From Nitrospirales bacterium (lineage in GTDB: Bacteria; Nitrospirota; Nitrospiria; Nitrospirales; UBA8639), in contig BQIV01000027.1 of assembly GCA_021604005.1 (NCBI GenBank), positions 1 to 64,000 of the forward strand: DNA of 64,000 bases. The letters run 5' to 3'. The notes beneath the pieces are model-generated. The model worked only from the letters and a program-made list of their open reading frames with translations. It was not told the origin of the DNA and did no database searches. Positions 27,801 through 38,168 of the stretch are shown one piece after another. Both the position numbers and the translations under genes were made by a program. Position 1 is the stretch's first letter. The number at the start of each line of letters is the position of its first letter.

Positions 27801-29378
27801 ATGACCGACATGGTGATGCCATCTGGAGGGTTCCCCTGGCTGACGCTGGTGATTTTTTTACCCATCGTCGGAGTGGGAGCGATCTTTCTTGCGAAAGAAG
27901 CTGCTGCCAGACAGGTCGCACTCGCTTTTTCGGGGTTGGTTCTGCTTGCGTCGTTGCCTCTTTGGGTGTTCTTCGATAATGCCAGTGCCGGGATGCAGTT
28001 TGTCGAACGGTATGTATGGATTGCCTCTCCTCCCATCAATTATTCCATTGGAATTGATGGAATCAGCATGCCTCTTGTTCTTCTCACCACCTTTCTGACT
28101 CCTCTCTGTATCCTCGTCTCATGGACGGCGATTGAAACGCGAGTTCGCGAATTTATGATCAGTTTACTGGTCATGGAAACCGCGACCATCGGGGTCTTTT
28201 GCGCGTTGGACTTCGTGTTGTTCTATGTATTTTGGGAAACCATGCTTATCCCGATGTATCTGTTGATTGGCGTGTGGGGTGGCCCGAACCGTGTCTATGC
28301 GGCTATTAAGTTTTTTCTGTATACCCTGGCAGGAAGTATTCTCCTCCTGGTTGCGATTTTGGTGTTGTTTTTCCAAGGCGGCCATACCTTCGATATTTTG
28401 TCATTGAGTCAGGCTGACTATGCTCCAAGTCTGCAGGCATTACTCTTTTGGGCCTTTTTTGCGGCTTTTGCAGTCAAGGTGCCGATGTTTCCATTTCATA
28501 CGTGGTTGCCCGATGCCCATGTTGAAGCCCCAACCGCCGGCAGTATTATTCTTGCGAGTGTGTTGCTGAAAATGGGGACCTATGGGTTTCTTCGTTTTTC
28601 CCTGCCAATGTTGCCTGATGCCACAGAACTGTTCACGCCCGCTATGATGACCTTGTCTGTCATTGCGATTATTTATGGGGCATATATGGCGCTTGCTCAG
28701 GCAGATCTGAAGAAACTCATTGCCTATTCCAGCGTGAGTCATATGGGGTTTGTGACGCTGGGTATTTTTGCGTTCAATGCTCAGGGGATCGAAGGCGCTA
28801 TTCTGCAGATGGTGAATCACGGGATTACGACTGGTGCGCTCTTTATGTGTGTGGGAATTATTTATGAGCGAACCCATAGCCGGCAAATTTCTGATAATGC
28901 CGGCTTGGCCACACCGATGCCACAATACGCTACGTTTCTTGTCATCTTTGCACTTTCCTCAGTGGGACTGCCTGGGATGAATAGTTTTGTTGGTGAATTT
29001 CTTGTGCTCATTGGAGCATTCGTATGGAGTAAGTTTGCCGCAACGCTTGCCTCACTGGGAATCATATTAGCGGCCGCCTACATCCTCTATATGCTGCAGC
29101 GAGTGGTGTATGGCACACCATCTGAACAGATGGCGCCAAAGCTCGTTGATCTGAACGTGCGTGAGTTCGGGATGATGGTGCCATTGGTTGTCTTGGTCTT
29201 CTGGATCGGACTCTATCCCAAGCCATTGTTGGATGTGATGCATGCCAGCGTCGATCGTCTGGTTCATCGTCAGGCGCAAGTCATGACCGTTAAGCAAGGT
29301 ACGCGTGATTCGCGAGACGGGTTATTGAGTACACGTCCTCGTCTAGAACCACTTACTTTAATGAGTCACACTCCATGA
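27801..29378 (+). CDS. nuoM: NADH-quinone oxidoreductase subunit M (proton-pumping)
   Basis: The 525-aa antiporter-like membrane subunit has the motif FHTWLPDAHVEAPTAGSIILA and LKKLIAYSSVSHMGFV. The glutamate in FYVFWETMLIPMYLLIGVWGG is in place. Only one nuoM copy is present here. The stop overlaps nuoN by 4 bp. Confidence 0.97.
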   Translation: MTDMVMPSGGFPWLTLVIFLPIVGVGAIFLAKEAAARQVALAFSGLVLLASLPLWVFFDNASAGMQFVERYVWIASPPINYSIGIDGISMPLVLLTTFLTPLCILVSWTAIETRVREFMISLLVMETATIGVFCALDFVLFYVFWETMLIPMYLLIGVWGGPNRVYAAIKFFLYTLAGSILLLVAILVLFFQGGHTFDILSLSQADYAPSLQALLFWAFFAAFAVKVPMFPFHTWLPDAHVEAPTAGSIILASVLLKMGTYGFLRFSLPMLPDATELFTPAMMTLSVIAIIYGAYMALAQADLKKLIAYSSVSHMGFVTLGIFAFNAQGIEGAILQMVNHGITTGALFMCVGIIYERTHSRQISDNAGLATPMPQYATFLVIFALSSVGLPGMNSFVGEFLVLIGAFVWSKFAATLASLGIILAAAYILYMLQRVVYGTPSEQMAPKLVDLNVREFGMMVPLVVLVFWIGLYPKPLLDVMHASVDRLVHRQAQVMTVKQGTRDSRDGLLSTRPRLEPLTLMSHTP

Positions 29379-30856
29379 TTCCTTCATTGATCGATCTCGG
29401 GGCGATATTGCCGGAACTTGTGATTGTTGGAGCCGCATGCCTGTTGCTCGTGCTCGACCCGATCACTCCGACCTCGAAGAAAGATCTCTTGGCGTGGATG
29501 AGTCTGGGCGCTCTTCTCGTGTGCGTTGTGCTTACGATTGGTGATTTACATCATCGGGTGTTGGCTTTTAGCGACTTGGTTGTCATTGATCCGTATGCCG
29601 CATTTTGGAAACTGTTGCTGTATCTCATCAGTGGGCTGACGATTCTTCTTTCAATGACCTATTTAAAGGAAGAGAAGATTGATCTTGCTGAATACTATGG
29701 CTTCATCCTGCTCTCACTGGCCGGGATGATGATCATGGTTTCAGGTGCCGATCTGTTGACGATTTACTTGGGCATCGAACTCATGTCGATCGCGCTGTAT
29801 ATCATGGCCGGCTTCAAACGGTTTGAGGCGAAGTCAATTGAATCTTCAGCGAAGTATTTTATTCTTGGGTCGTTTTCCTCAGGAATTCTGTTGTATGGCA
29901 TTTCGCTGTTATATGGCGTGTCTGGAAGTACGAAGCTGACGGACATTGCCCAGGCTGTCAATGCGCGCGGGTTTGATGATCCGCTTGTGCTCATCGCAAC
30001 GATGCTGTTGATCGTCGGGTTTGGGTTTAAAGTCTCGGCCGTCCCATTTCATATGTGGACTCCAGATGTCTATCAAGGGGCGCCGACCTCGGTTACTGCC
30101 TTCATGGCCGTGGCCTCTAAGGCTGCCAGTTTCGCCGCGTTCCTCCGGGTCTTACTGGAGGGATTCGGCGGTGTGAAACCGAATTGGCAAGGTCTTATTT
30201 TACTCATTTGTTTGGTGACGATTGTCCTGGGGAACCTTGTCGCGATTGTCCAGACAAACTTGAAACGGATGCTGGCCTATTCCAGTATCGCTCATGCCGG
30301 CTATGCGTTAATTGGGGTCGTCGTGGCCGGCTCCGTGGACAATGGAGACCCGATTGCTTCTCGTGGGGTTTCCAGTATTATGCTGTATTTAGCCATCTAT
30401 TCGTTCATGACGATGGGGGCATTTGCCATTATTGGAATATTGAGGCGTGGAGGGCTCGAGGGAGAAGAGCTTGACGATTTTACCGGTCTTGCCAAGCGTC
30501 ATAAGGGCGCGGCGTTTCTCATGATGGTGTTTATGGTCTCATTGGCTGGAATTCCACCAACGGCCGGATTCATGGGAAAGTTTTATCTCTTTATGGCTGC
30601 GGTGAATGCAGGCATGGCATGGCTTGCAATCATTGGACTGATCTTCGCAGCGATTTCCGCCTTTTACTACCTTCGTGTGGTGATGGTCATGTATATGCGA
30701 GAGCCCTCAGCGACTCAAGAGCATGACACTCGCCTGGCATTCTCTCCGACTACGTCTGTGGTACTTGCCTGTGCGCTGGCTGGAGTTGTCTTCTTAGGAA
30801 TATTCCCGGGTCCTTTGGTTTCCGTAACGACTTCGGCTGTCCTTGCATTGCCCTAA
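29375..30856 (+). CDS. nuoN: NADH-quinone oxidoreductase subunit N (proton-pumping)
   Basis: This is the third antiporter-like subunit at 493 aa. Motifs include LGIELMSIALYIMAGF, VPFHMWTPDVYQGAPTSVTAF and LKRMLAYSSIAHAGYAL. It is the last gene of the operon; a MITE-like repeat begins 15 bp after its stop. Confidence 0.97.
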   Translation: MIPSLIDLGAILPELVIVGAACLLLVLDPITPTSKKDLLAWMSLGALLVCVVLTIGDLHHRVLAFSDLVVIDPYAAFWKLLLYLISGLTILLSMTYLKEEKIDLAEYYGFILLSLAGMMIMVSGADLLTIYLGIELMSIALYIMAGFKRFEAKSIESSAKYFILGSFSSGILLYGISLLYGVSGSTKLTDIAQAVNARGFDDPLVLIATMLLIVGFGFKVSAVPFHMWTPDVYQGAPTSVTAFMAVASKAASFAAFLRVLLEGFGGVKPNWQGLILLICLVTIVLGNLVAIVQTNLKRMLAYSSIAHAGYALIGVVVAGSVDNGDPIASRGVSSIMLYLAIYSFMTMGAFAIIGILRRGGLEGEELDDFTGLAKRHKGAAFLMMVFMVSLAGIPPTAGFMGKFYLFMAAVNAGMAWLAIIGLIFAAISAFYYLRVVMVMYMREPSATQEHDTRLAFSPTTSVVLACALAGVVFLGIFPGPLVSVTTSAVLALP

Positions 30857-30871
30857 ATTTTGGATCATGCG

Positions 30872-31044
30872 CTATAGCCGTTTCAGTTATGCCGAATCTA
30901 CATGTCGTCGCACTGAATCCGGATTCCCCGAACCGTCAATCGCCTGCAGGTCATCCAGACGGGCATAACCTTCCTTACGTTCAGGCGGTACCGTGCGGAG
31001 TTTGTGGCATTTTCCTGTTTGGAACGTATTTGGATTCGCTATAG
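30872..31044 (+). mobile_element. MITE-like repeat, copy B (173 bp)
   Basis: It runs from CTATAGCC at 30872 to GGATTCGCTATAG at 31044. The left end equals that of copy A in reverse, and the internal GTCAATCG...CAGGTCATCCAG...CATAACCTTCCT...GCGGTACCG block is shared with copies A and C. It fills the space between two convergent genes, nuoN and the lipoprotein gene, and ends 5 bp from the stop of the latter. No coding capacity. Confidence 0.75.
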
Positions 31045-31048
31045 TGAT

Positions 31049-31441
31049 TTAAAATTCAGCTATCATCATTTCCTCATCAATATTTCTTATCTGTACGGCT
31101 CGCCCATGATTATCGGTATAGGCTCTGAGCCAGTCGCCTACATGAGCCGGCCGGTCAATCATCGTTTCTTGATCCACTGGTAGGCGTATGGAGTCTCCAG
31201 CGTTATTCGTGAGGAGATAGGCCGCGCCCTCAATTTTTTCGACTTGCCCGATCACGGTTTGTGTGGAGGGCCAAGTAGCCATCATCCGTAGTTGTTTTTC
31301 TTGCTCGGCTAATGATCCGACTACAATGCCTTTTCCCAGACTTTCTTGGTCTGACTGCAGAGTATTCGTTGCCGTTGAACATCCATAGGCAAGCGTACTT
31401 GTGAGGATGCTGAGTAAGCCGAGTGTGTTGAGTTTTGTCAT
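31049..31441 (-). CDS. small putative lipoprotein
   Basis: The 130-aa protein starts with a signal peptide ending in a lipobox-like LAYGC at residues 17-21, so it is probably lipid-anchored. The body contains one small beta-rich domain (VIGQVEKIEGAAYLLTNNAGDSIRLPVDQETMI...DWLRAYTDNHGRAVQIRNI), reminiscent of OB-like domains seen in bacterial lipoproteins. GGGAG precedes the ATG by 7 nt. No function can be assigned. It is convergent with nuoN. Confidence 0.7.
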   Translation of the reverse strand: MTKLNTLGLLSILTSTLAYGCSTATNTLQSDQESLGKGIVVGSLAEQEKQLRMMATWPSTQTVIGQVEKIEGAAYLLTNNAGDSIRLPVDQETMIDRPAHVGDWLRAYTDNHGRAVQIRNIDEEMMIAEF

Positions 31442-32065
31442 ATGTGTTCTCCCGTGGTTGTCAATTGAGTTGAGACGAACAGTCTGCGACAGGTTAGTAT
31501 TGTTCTAGCCGTTCAAATACCTTTGGCCGGTTGAATGAACGGGTGAATCGCACTGGGCGCATGATAGTTTTCTGTTTAACACGTAGTGGGATTCGCTATA
31601 CTTTTTATTGTGGCAGACTTTTGATCTTACGTGTAGTTTGGCCAAAAAATGTTTGATTATTGAGGGGTTATGGTTGATCCAATTAGGATGAATCGTATGA
31701 GTGTGACGATAGAAAGTCGACTCTGCCGTGCGGCGAGATGTAACGGGATTGTCCCTTGTACCGTTCTGCATTATCTCCTAATTTCACGAACGGATGGAGC
31801 ATTTGAGAAGAATCGAAAGATGCAGAACATGTCAACTGGGTGCGAGAGGCGATGCACAAAATAGGGGACGGAAGTTCCCTTTTAAGAATGCCCACGTATG
31901 TGCCTGTGGTTGATTGTTCATTGGTGGATGTTCGCCCAGAAATGGAGGAATGGTTTGGTGGTGTCTCGAGTGTGAGATGTGTGGAGTGAATCAGATAGGA
32001 TGCGACGAAGAGCAATTTCCCAATAGCGGGGATAGAAAAAACACGACTCAAAGGATTGTGATGAG
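31442..32065. other. intergenic region with degenerate MITE-like remnant
   Basis: 31503-31600 resembles the repeat family: CTAGCCGTTC at the left and TTTTCTGTTTAACACGTAGT followed by GGGATTCGCTATA at the right, matching the last 35 bp of copy B with several changes. Frames at 31505-31771 and 31683-32075 lack coding evidence. No promoter stands out. Confidence 0.45.
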
Positions 32066-33271
32066 ATGCCGACATCCGATTTTTTGGTAATTGGTGGAGG
32101 GATTATTGGGGTAAGTATTGCTCGCGAATTGCAGCGGTGCTTTACTGATTCCTCTGTGACCGTCCTTGAAAAAGAGGCGACGTCTGACCGGCATGCGAGC
32201 GGACGAAATAGCGGAGTTCTCCATGCCGGTTTTTATTATACCCCTGATAGTTTAAAGGCGCAGTTCACAAAGACAGGGAATGCTCTGTTGACAGCATATT
32301 GTGAAGCCAAGCATTTACCGTTGAATCGTTGCGGGAAATTGGTTGTGGCCAAGGATGTCCATGATCATGCTGCGATGGATATTCTGTTGGCCCGTGGGCG
32401 AGCAAATGCCATTGTGCTGGAAGATATTTCCGAACGTCAGGCGAAAGAAATTGAACCTCGAGTAAAAACCTGTGAGCGGGCACTGTTTTCGCCAACGACT
32501 TCGACAGTAGATCCCGTGAAAGTCCTTCACGCGATTGTTGATGACGCTCAACGTGAAGGCATCACCATTCACTATCAAACGAGATATGAGAAGAAAACCG
32601 AGGGGAAAACGATTCAGACATCACATGGAACATATGACGCCGGGTATGTTGTGAACGCTGCCGGTCTCTATGCGGATGTGATTGCCCGAGAGTTTGGTTT
32701 TTCCGATCGTTATCAGATTCTTCCGTTCAAAGGGCTATATCTGTATTCTGATGAGCCTGCTGGAGCATTTCGTACGAATATCTATCCGGTCCCAGACTTG
32801 AAGAACCCATTTTTAGGTGTGCATGTGACGGTGAATGTTGAAGGACGGTCAAAAATAGGCCCAACGGCTATTCCCGCATTTTGGAGGGAACAGTATCATG
32901 GTATCGATAATTTCAATATAACCGAACTGCTTGATTTACTGAAAAGGCAAACGGGGTTATTGGTGTCGTCTAATTTTGACTTTACTCGTTTAGCGTTCCA
33001 CGAACTCAGAAAATACTCTCGTCCTCACTTGATTCGTTTGGCCTCCTCTTTAGCGCACAAGATTTCGATAGATGCCTATACACAGTGGGGAAGGCCTGGG
33101 ATTCGAGCCCAGTTGATTGATGTTACGCAAGGAAAGTTAGAGATGGATTTTGTGCTTGAAGGTGACCGTACATCAATGCATGTCTTGAATGCCGTATCGC
33201 CAGGGTTTACCTGTGCCATCCCCTTTTCCAGCTATGTCTGTGAGAAAATTGAGCAGGTGCTTGCCTCATAA
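32066..33271 (+). CDS. lhgO: L-2-hydroxyglutarate oxidase-type FAD-dependent oxidoreductase
   Basis: The 401-aa DAO-superfamily protein has the FAD-binding VIGGGIIGVSIARELQ at residues 8-23. It has the LhgO-type segment SGRNSGVLHAGFYYTPDSLKAQFTKTGN and a C-terminal substrate domain. It oxidises L-2-hydroxyglutarate to 2-oxoglutarate in the characterised family; the electrons usually go to the quinone pool, which would fit the neighbouring complex I only loosely. It is monocistronic. Confidence 0.88.
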   Translation: MPTSDFLVIGGGIIGVSIARELQRCFTDSSVTVLEKEATSDRHASGRNSGVLHAGFYYTPDSLKAQFTKTGNALLTAYCEAKHLPLNRCGKLVVAKDVHDHAAMDILLARGRANAIVLEDISERQAKEIEPRVKTCERALFSPTTSTVDPVKVLHAIVDDAQREGITIHYQTRYEKKTEGKTIQTSHGTYDAGYVVNAAGLYADVIAREFGFSDRYQILPFKGLYLYSDEPAGAFRTNIYPVPDLKNPFLGVHVTVNVEGRSKIGPTAIPAFWREQYHGIDNFNITELLDLLKRQTGLLVSSNFDFTRLAFHELRKYSRPHLIRLASSLAHKISIDAYTQWGRPGIRAQLIDVTQGKLEMDFVLEGDRTSMHVLNAVSPGFTCAIPFSSYVCEKIEQVLAS

Positions 33272-33307
33272 AGGTTTGGCCTCGGCTCTGTTTCTGGGCT
33301 TATTGAG

Positions 33308-33964
33308 TCAACGGGCAACGAGCATTGTTGAGTCTTGAGACTGGTTCTGTGACGAAGGTGAAAACTCTGCTTGGGTTTCTACGGCATTGGCTTGCTGGAT
33401 TAGGTCAGACAGTAAGTGATGCCAGTGTTTCGTGCTGGCCATGGCTTTATTAAAGAGAATACCTTCTTCCTTTGTTTCCATATCCAAAAATGTAATCCTA
33501 TGGATTGAATGTTCTTGGTCAAGCGTCACGAGGCAAAGTTCAACTTTTTGATTGTTGGTGTTGTCACGTGCGTTCGGCGGTTCGGCTGCGTTGACTGCTC
33601 CTATTTGTTCCTGAAGTGTATTGGCTAGCATGGCATATTCCTGTGGCTGGGTTCTCAGCGTTGAGTGAATGACTGTTCCATTTTTCAGGATAAACGAGCC
33701 TGCGAGTTCCGTAAACTGAAGCAGCTGTGGGGGGCGTGTGCTGGAGTGAATAACGCAAATTGTTCGAGTTGACTCATTGAGCGCAATTCCGTGTTGCCCG
33801 GCATGATCAAGGTACATTTGAGTCGGCGTGAATTGTGTTTCGGCGAATGTAGAGGATGGAACAGCTGGCTCTGACGATGGTTGGTTGTTGCTTAAATGTA
33901 AAAGACTAAATCCTGCGCCAAGCATGACGACAATAATAAGAAAGATGATGCCGAATTCTATCAT
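33308..33964 (-). CDS. hypothetical membrane-anchored protein
   Basis: The 218-aa protein has one N-terminal helix (IEFGIIFLIIVVMLGAGFSLL) and a polar extracytoplasmic domain with a Gln/Ser-rich end. I recognise no family. The ribosome binding site is weak. It is convergent with lhgO. Confidence 0.55.
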   Translation of the reverse strand: MIEFGIIFLIIVVMLGAGFSLLHLSNNQPSSEPAVPSSTFAETQFTPTQMYLDHAGQHGIALNESTRTICVIHSSTRPPQLLQFTELAGSFILKNGTVIHSTLRTQPQEYAMLANTLQEQIGAVNAAEPPNARDNTNNQKVELCLVTLDQEHSIHRITFLDMETKEEGILFNKAMASTKHWHHLLSDLIQQANAVETQAEFSPSSQNQSQDSTMLVAR

Positions 33965-34393
33965 TTTGGATTTTCACTCAGGTGAATCATGAGGTTGATG
34001 AGTATCGTGTTATCGCATGCTGAACGTGCAAAGATTGATGCATCATAGTGAGCGAAGGGCGTTTTGTAGCATGTGTGACAAGAGTTGTTGGCACATGAAG
34101 GCCCTCCACGTCATTGGCGTGTTGTGTCGATAGCTATTATGATGATGTCATGAAAGAAAAGAGAACGGAAATTTCTACAGATGCCTCATGATCTTATGGA
34201 TAATTTCGGCCAGATGACGAACGAACTTAATTGAATGTTTTGAATAAAAATTAACTATAAAATTAATATGTTAGATAGAAAATCCAGGTCTTTCACTAAG
34301 GTGTTTTTGATGTCAAAACTACGGTTGGAACAAGATGTCAACACGGTTTCCCTATGTATGATGGATGAGAGGACGAATGGTGAGTCTTATTCG
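33965..34393. other. intergenic region upstream of purH
   Basis: AT-rich around 34220-34280. I see no gene, repeat or RNA motif. Confidence 0.4.
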
Positions 34394-34421
34394 TTGAAGT
34401 TTTTGTGGGCGATTTGATAAG
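34394..34421 (+). promoter_or_regulatory. candidate sigma-70 promoter of purH
   Basis: TTGAAG at 34394-34399 and GATAAG at 34416-34421 are 16 bp apart, about 70 bp before the purH ATG. The -10 match is only moderate. Confidence 0.35.
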
Positions 34422-34490
34422 CTACTGTCCCTTTCTCCTGAAAAATCCGTTGTATACAGTTTCCAGCACGAACAAAAGGTAGGCATTATT

Positions 34491-36047
34491 ATGGCGAACG
34501 TCAACAAGGTTTTGATTAGTGTGTCTGATAAAACTGGCGTGGTGAATATCGCCAAAGGGTTGGTCGCACTCGGCGCGGAAATTCTCTCGACCGGAGGGAC
34601 GGCCCAGGCATTGAGAGATGACGGTGTTGCCGTGACGGATGTGTCGGCGTATACCGGGTCACCGGAAATTCTTGGTGGGCGCGTGAAAACACTTCACCCG
34701 AAGATTCATGGCGGCTTGTTAGGGCGACGGCGGTTAGATATTCACGTCAAACAAATGCAGGAACATGCCATTGATCCAATTGATGTGGTGATTGTGAATT
34801 TATATCCATTTGAAGCGACCGTTGCGAAACCCGGATGCAGCTTTGAGGAAGCTATTGAGAATATCGATATTGGAGGTCCGTCGATGTTGAGATCGGCGGC
34901 CAAAAATCATGAAGATGTGCTTGTGATTGTCGATCCAGATGATTACGATCGTGTCCTTGAGGCCTTACAGACCGGAACCGTGTCGTTAGACCTGCGTCGG
35001 GAGTTGGCCAGAAAAGTGTATAGTCATACTGCGCGGTATGATGGGCTTATCGCCGCGTATTTGGAGCAACAGGCCAGTGAAACACCTGATCTGAAATTCC
35101 CATCGCACCTGTCTTTACAGTACAAAAAAGTTCAAAATTTGCGGTATGGAGAAAACCCACACCAACAAGGTGCCTTTTATCGTGAAGTGAATGCTCAGGA
35201 ACCGTCGATTTCCAGAGCACAACAACTTCATGGCAAAGCGATGTCTTATAACAATTATTTAGATGCGAATTCTGCTCTGGAATTAGTGAAAGAGTTTGAT
35301 GACACGGCCGTGGTGATTGTGAAACATAACAATCCTTGCGGCGTGGCATTGGGGGCAACCGCAGTGGAAGCCTATGTTCGAGCGCGAGCCACAGATCCAA
35401 CTTCGGCGTTTGGTGGAGTCATTGCATGTAATCGTGTTGTTGATCTTGAGACGGCGAAAGAAGTCACGTCGACCTTTGTCGAGGTGCTTGTGGCACCAGG
35501 TTTTGATGAGGATGCTCTGACTGAATTACGCAGGAAGAAGGATCTTCGGCTGCTAGATGTTGGCGCTCTTGATGCCAGTCAGCGAGAAGGGTTTGATCTC
35601 AAGAAAGTCGTTGGTGGCCTGTTGGTGCAAGACCGGGATCTTGGCACGTTGAAAGATCTTGGTGAGTTGAGCATTCCAACCAAGCGTCAGCCGACAACTG
35701 AAGAGTTTGAAGCGTGTGATTTTGCCTGGAAGGTGTGTAAGCATGTGAAATCAAACGCAATCGTTCTTGTCTCGAATAATCAAACTGTTGGAATAGGTGC
35801 TGGTCAAATGAGCCGGATTGATTCCGTAAAACTTTCCGAAATGAAGGCTGTTTTGCCGGTGAAAGGGACGGTATTGGCGTCTGATGCCTTCTTCCCATTT
35901 CGCGATGGGCTTGATGCCGCGGCGAAAGTTGGTGCCACGGCCGTGATTCAGCCTGGCGGTTCGATACGAGATGAAGAAGTCATCAAAGCCGCCGATGAAC
36001 ACGGATTGGCCATGATTTTTACCGGCATGCGGCATTTTCGACATTAA
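34491..36047 (+). CDS. purH: bifunctional AICAR transformylase / IMP cyclohydrolase
   Basis: The enzyme catalyses the last two steps to IMP. The N-terminal MGS-like cyclohydrolase domain (residues 1 to about 145) has [16 protein letters not shown]. The C-terminal transformylase domain carries KHNNPCGVA. The C-terminus [12 protein letters not shown] is typical. The length of 518 aa is normal, and AAGGTAGG lies upstream of the ATG. It is followed by purD 166 bp away. Confidence 0.97.
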   Translation: MANVNKVLISVSDKTGVVNIAKGLVALGAEILSTGGTAQALRDDGVAVTDVSAYTGSPEILGGRVKTLHPKIHGGLLGRRRLDIHVKQMQEHAIDPIDVVIVNLYPFEATVAKPGCSFEEAIENIDIGGPSMLRSAAKNHEDVLVIVDPDDYDRVLEALQTGTVSLDLRRELARKVYSHTARYDGLIAAYLEQQASETPDLKFPSHLSLQYKKVQNLRYGENPHQQGAFYREVNAQEPSISRAQQLHGKAMSYNNYLDANSALELVKEFDDTAVVIVKHNNPCGVALGATAVEAYVRARATDPTSAFGGVIACNRVVDLETAKEVTSTFVEVLVAPGFDEDALTELRRKKDLRLLDVGALDASQREGFDLKKVVGGLLVQDRDLGTLKDLGELSIPTKRQPTTEEFEACDFAWKVCKHVKSNAIVLVSNNQTVGIGAGQMSRIDSVKLSEMKAVLPVKGTVLASDAFFPFRDGLDAAAKVGATAVIQPGGSIRDEEVIKAADEHGLAMIFTGMRHFRH

Positions 36048-36213
36048 TGCCAGTTGACGCATGCTCTTGATTGACCGATCATATCTCTGATACAGACTGC
36101 AGAATGACTGCCGGTATTGATCGCCACAAATGTTCCGTTGCTGTCCCAAAAACCGTCGAGTCTGTTTTGTCGAAATAGGCTGACTCCTACACATTATTCA
36201 TGATAGCGACACG

Positions 36214-37488
36214 ATGAAAATTCTTGTGATTGGAAATGGGGGACGTGAGCATACCCTCGTATGGAAATTAGCGCAATCTCCACGCGTATCCGCGCTGTAT
36301 TGTGCGCCGGGCAATGCTGGGATTCGTCAGTTGGCGACATGTGTGCCGATCAAGGTTGATGACCTTGCGGGATTGAAAAACTTTGCACAAGAGAAGGAGA
36401 TTGATCTCACGGTTGTGGGTCCTGAATTGCCGTTATCTCTTGGTATTGCCGATGAGTTCCGTAAGGCCAAGCTCCGGATATTCGGGCCGACACGAAATGC
36501 CGCATGCATCGAATCCAGTAAATCGTTTGCCAAAGATTTGCTACTTCGCTGTCATGTGCCGACCCCCAAGGCCAAGACCTTTGAGCAACTCGATCACGCG
36601 CTCGAGTATATTGACGGGCATTCAGTTCCTCTTGTCGTCAAAGCCGATGGGTTAGCGCAAGGGAAGGGGGTTGTGATTGCACGTACCAAGGAAGAGGCCA
36701 ATGACGCGGTGACGAATATGCTCGAACAACGGCAGTTTGGTGAGGCCGGGACGCGTGTGATGATTGAGGAGTTTCTTGATGGGGAAGAACTGACATTGAT
36801 GGCGTTTGCCGATGGTCGCACCGTCATTCCCATGATTGCGGCTCAGGATCACAAGCAGGTGGGGGAAGGTGATACCGGCCCCAACACCGGTGGCATGGGA
36901 GCCTATGCTCCTGCCCCGATTGCAACGGATTCGTTACGCCAACGGATTGTTCGAGACATCCTCAATCCTGTGGTTGAAGGGTTGTCGCGTGTTGGCAGTC
37001 CGTACTATGGTGTGCTGTATGCCGGCCTGATGATTCATCGAGGGGAGCCCTATGTCTTGGAGTTTAATGCGCGATTTGGCGATCCAGAAACTCAAGTTGT
37101 CTTGCCGTTGCTCAAGACGGATTTAGTCGATGTACTTGAAGCTGTCGTTGAGCACCGACTAGACCAAATGCCGATTGAATGGCATGATGAGGCGGCTGTA
37201 TGCGTGGTGCTCGCGTCCTACGGCTATCCGGGGCCGTATCAATCGGGACTGCCTATTTCTGGTTTGTCGGCTCTCGATCATGCAAGCGACTTACTTGCCT
37301 TTCATGCCGGAACTGCCACGCAAGGTAAGGAGGTGGTGACGAGCGGAGGGCGGGTCTTAGGGGTTACGGCTTTGGGGCCAGATTTACGGTCTGCCAGAAC
37401 TCGCGTCTATGAGGCTGTGAATTTAATCACATTTGATGGCCAGTATCATCGACGCGATATTGCGCATCGTGCTGTGCCAACGCCCTAA
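36214..37488 (+). CDS. purD: phosphoribosylamine-glycine ligase
   Basis: This is an ATP-grasp enzyme of purine synthesis (GAR synthetase). MKILVIGNGGREHTLVWKLA opens the protein, and the ATP-grasp core includes VVKADGLAQGKGVVIA and EFNARFGDPETQ. The length of 424 aa is typical. It is clustered with purH, as in many bacteria, and is followed 18 bp later by the Sua5-type gene. Confidence 0.97.
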   Translation: MKILVIGNGGREHTLVWKLAQSPRVSALYCAPGNAGIRQLATCVPIKVDDLAGLKNFAQEKEIDLTVVGPELPLSLGIADEFRKAKLRIFGPTRNAACIESSKSFAKDLLLRCHVPTPKAKTFEQLDHALEYIDGHSVPLVVKADGLAQGKGVVIARTKEEANDAVTNMLEQRQFGEAGTRVMIEEFLDGEELTLMAFADGRTVIPMIAAQDHKQVGEGDTGPNTGGMGAYAPAPIATDSLRQRIVRDILNPVVEGLSRVGSPYYGVLYAGLMIHRGEPYVLEFNARFGDPETQVVLPLLKTDLVDVLEAVVEHRLDQMPIEWHDEAAVCVVLASYGYPGPYQSGLPISGLSALDHASDLLAFHAGTATQGKEVVTSGGRVLGVTALGPDLRSARTRVYEAVNLITFDGQYHRRDIAHRAVPTP

Positions 37489-37505
37489 GCTTCGAAGGTC
37501 TAGGC

Positions 37506-38168
37506 GTGGCGACCGTCCTTCCCATTCCGCAAACACTCACCCCAGAAATTCTTGACGTTGTCTCGCAATGTATTCTGCAGGATGGCGTGTTAGCCGTAAC
37601 AACCGAAAGCTCCTATGCCTTGGCGGCTGGGCTGCACCAACCTCGGGCTATTGAACGCATTGCACAGATGAAGGGGGACCGGCAGACTAAGCCAATATTA
37701 TTGCTCGTCAGCTCGAAAGCGCAGGCGTTTCAGGTGGTTTCGGCTCTGTCGTCCACAGCTAAATTCTTAATGGATCGATTTTGGCCGGGACCGTTGACGC
37801 TTATTCTTCCCGCCGCCTCCAACCTTCCCATTTCCCTTACGGCCGGATCAGGAACGATTGGCGTTCGTCAGCCTCAACAACATCAACTCCTTCAACTCCT
37901 TGCGTCCACCGGCCCATTAACCGGAACCAGCGCCAATCGTTCTGGTCTGCCCCCCGCGACAACTGCGGAGGAGATTGTTCGAGAGTTTGCGGAAGAAGTC
38001 GACATGATCTTGGATAGTGGACCGTCACCGGGAGGTTCCCCTTCTACGCTTCTCGATGTGACCGATGGAATTCGCGTGTTGCGGCATGGGCCTATCACCG
38101 TGGAACGTCTGAATGATGCACTTACATCATGTGGACAGCGATGTCAGGATGAGCCCTTACGAAGCTGA
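37506..38168 (+). CDS. Sua5/YciO/YrdC-type threonylcarbamoyl-AMP synthase
   Basis: The 220-aa protein has the YrdC fold pattern: TTESSYALAAGLH at the substrate loop, KPILLLV, and the SANRSGLPPATTAEEI motif near residue 140. It would make the threonylcarbamoyl-AMP used for t6A in tRNA. The loop usually reads TETVYGLG; here it is TESSYALA, so a related YrdC function is not excluded. GTG start. Its 3' end overlaps the convergent reductase gene by 25 bp. Confidence 0.82.
   Translation: MATVLPIPQTLTPEILDVVSQCILQDGVLAVTTESSYALAAGLHQPRAIERIAQMKGDRQTKPILLLVSSKAQAFQVVSALSSTAKFLMDRFWPGPLTLILPAASNLPISLTAGSGTIGVRQPQQHQLLQLLASTGPLTGTSANRSGLPPATTAEEIVREFAEEVDMILDSGPSPGGSPSTLLDVTDGIRVLRHGPITVERLNDALTSCGQRCQDEPLRS

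Noticed and set aside
31683-32075. 130-codon minus-strand frame upstream of lhgO
   Set aside because: Overlaps the lhgO start and promoter region, Ser/His-rich without domain signal; probably spurious.
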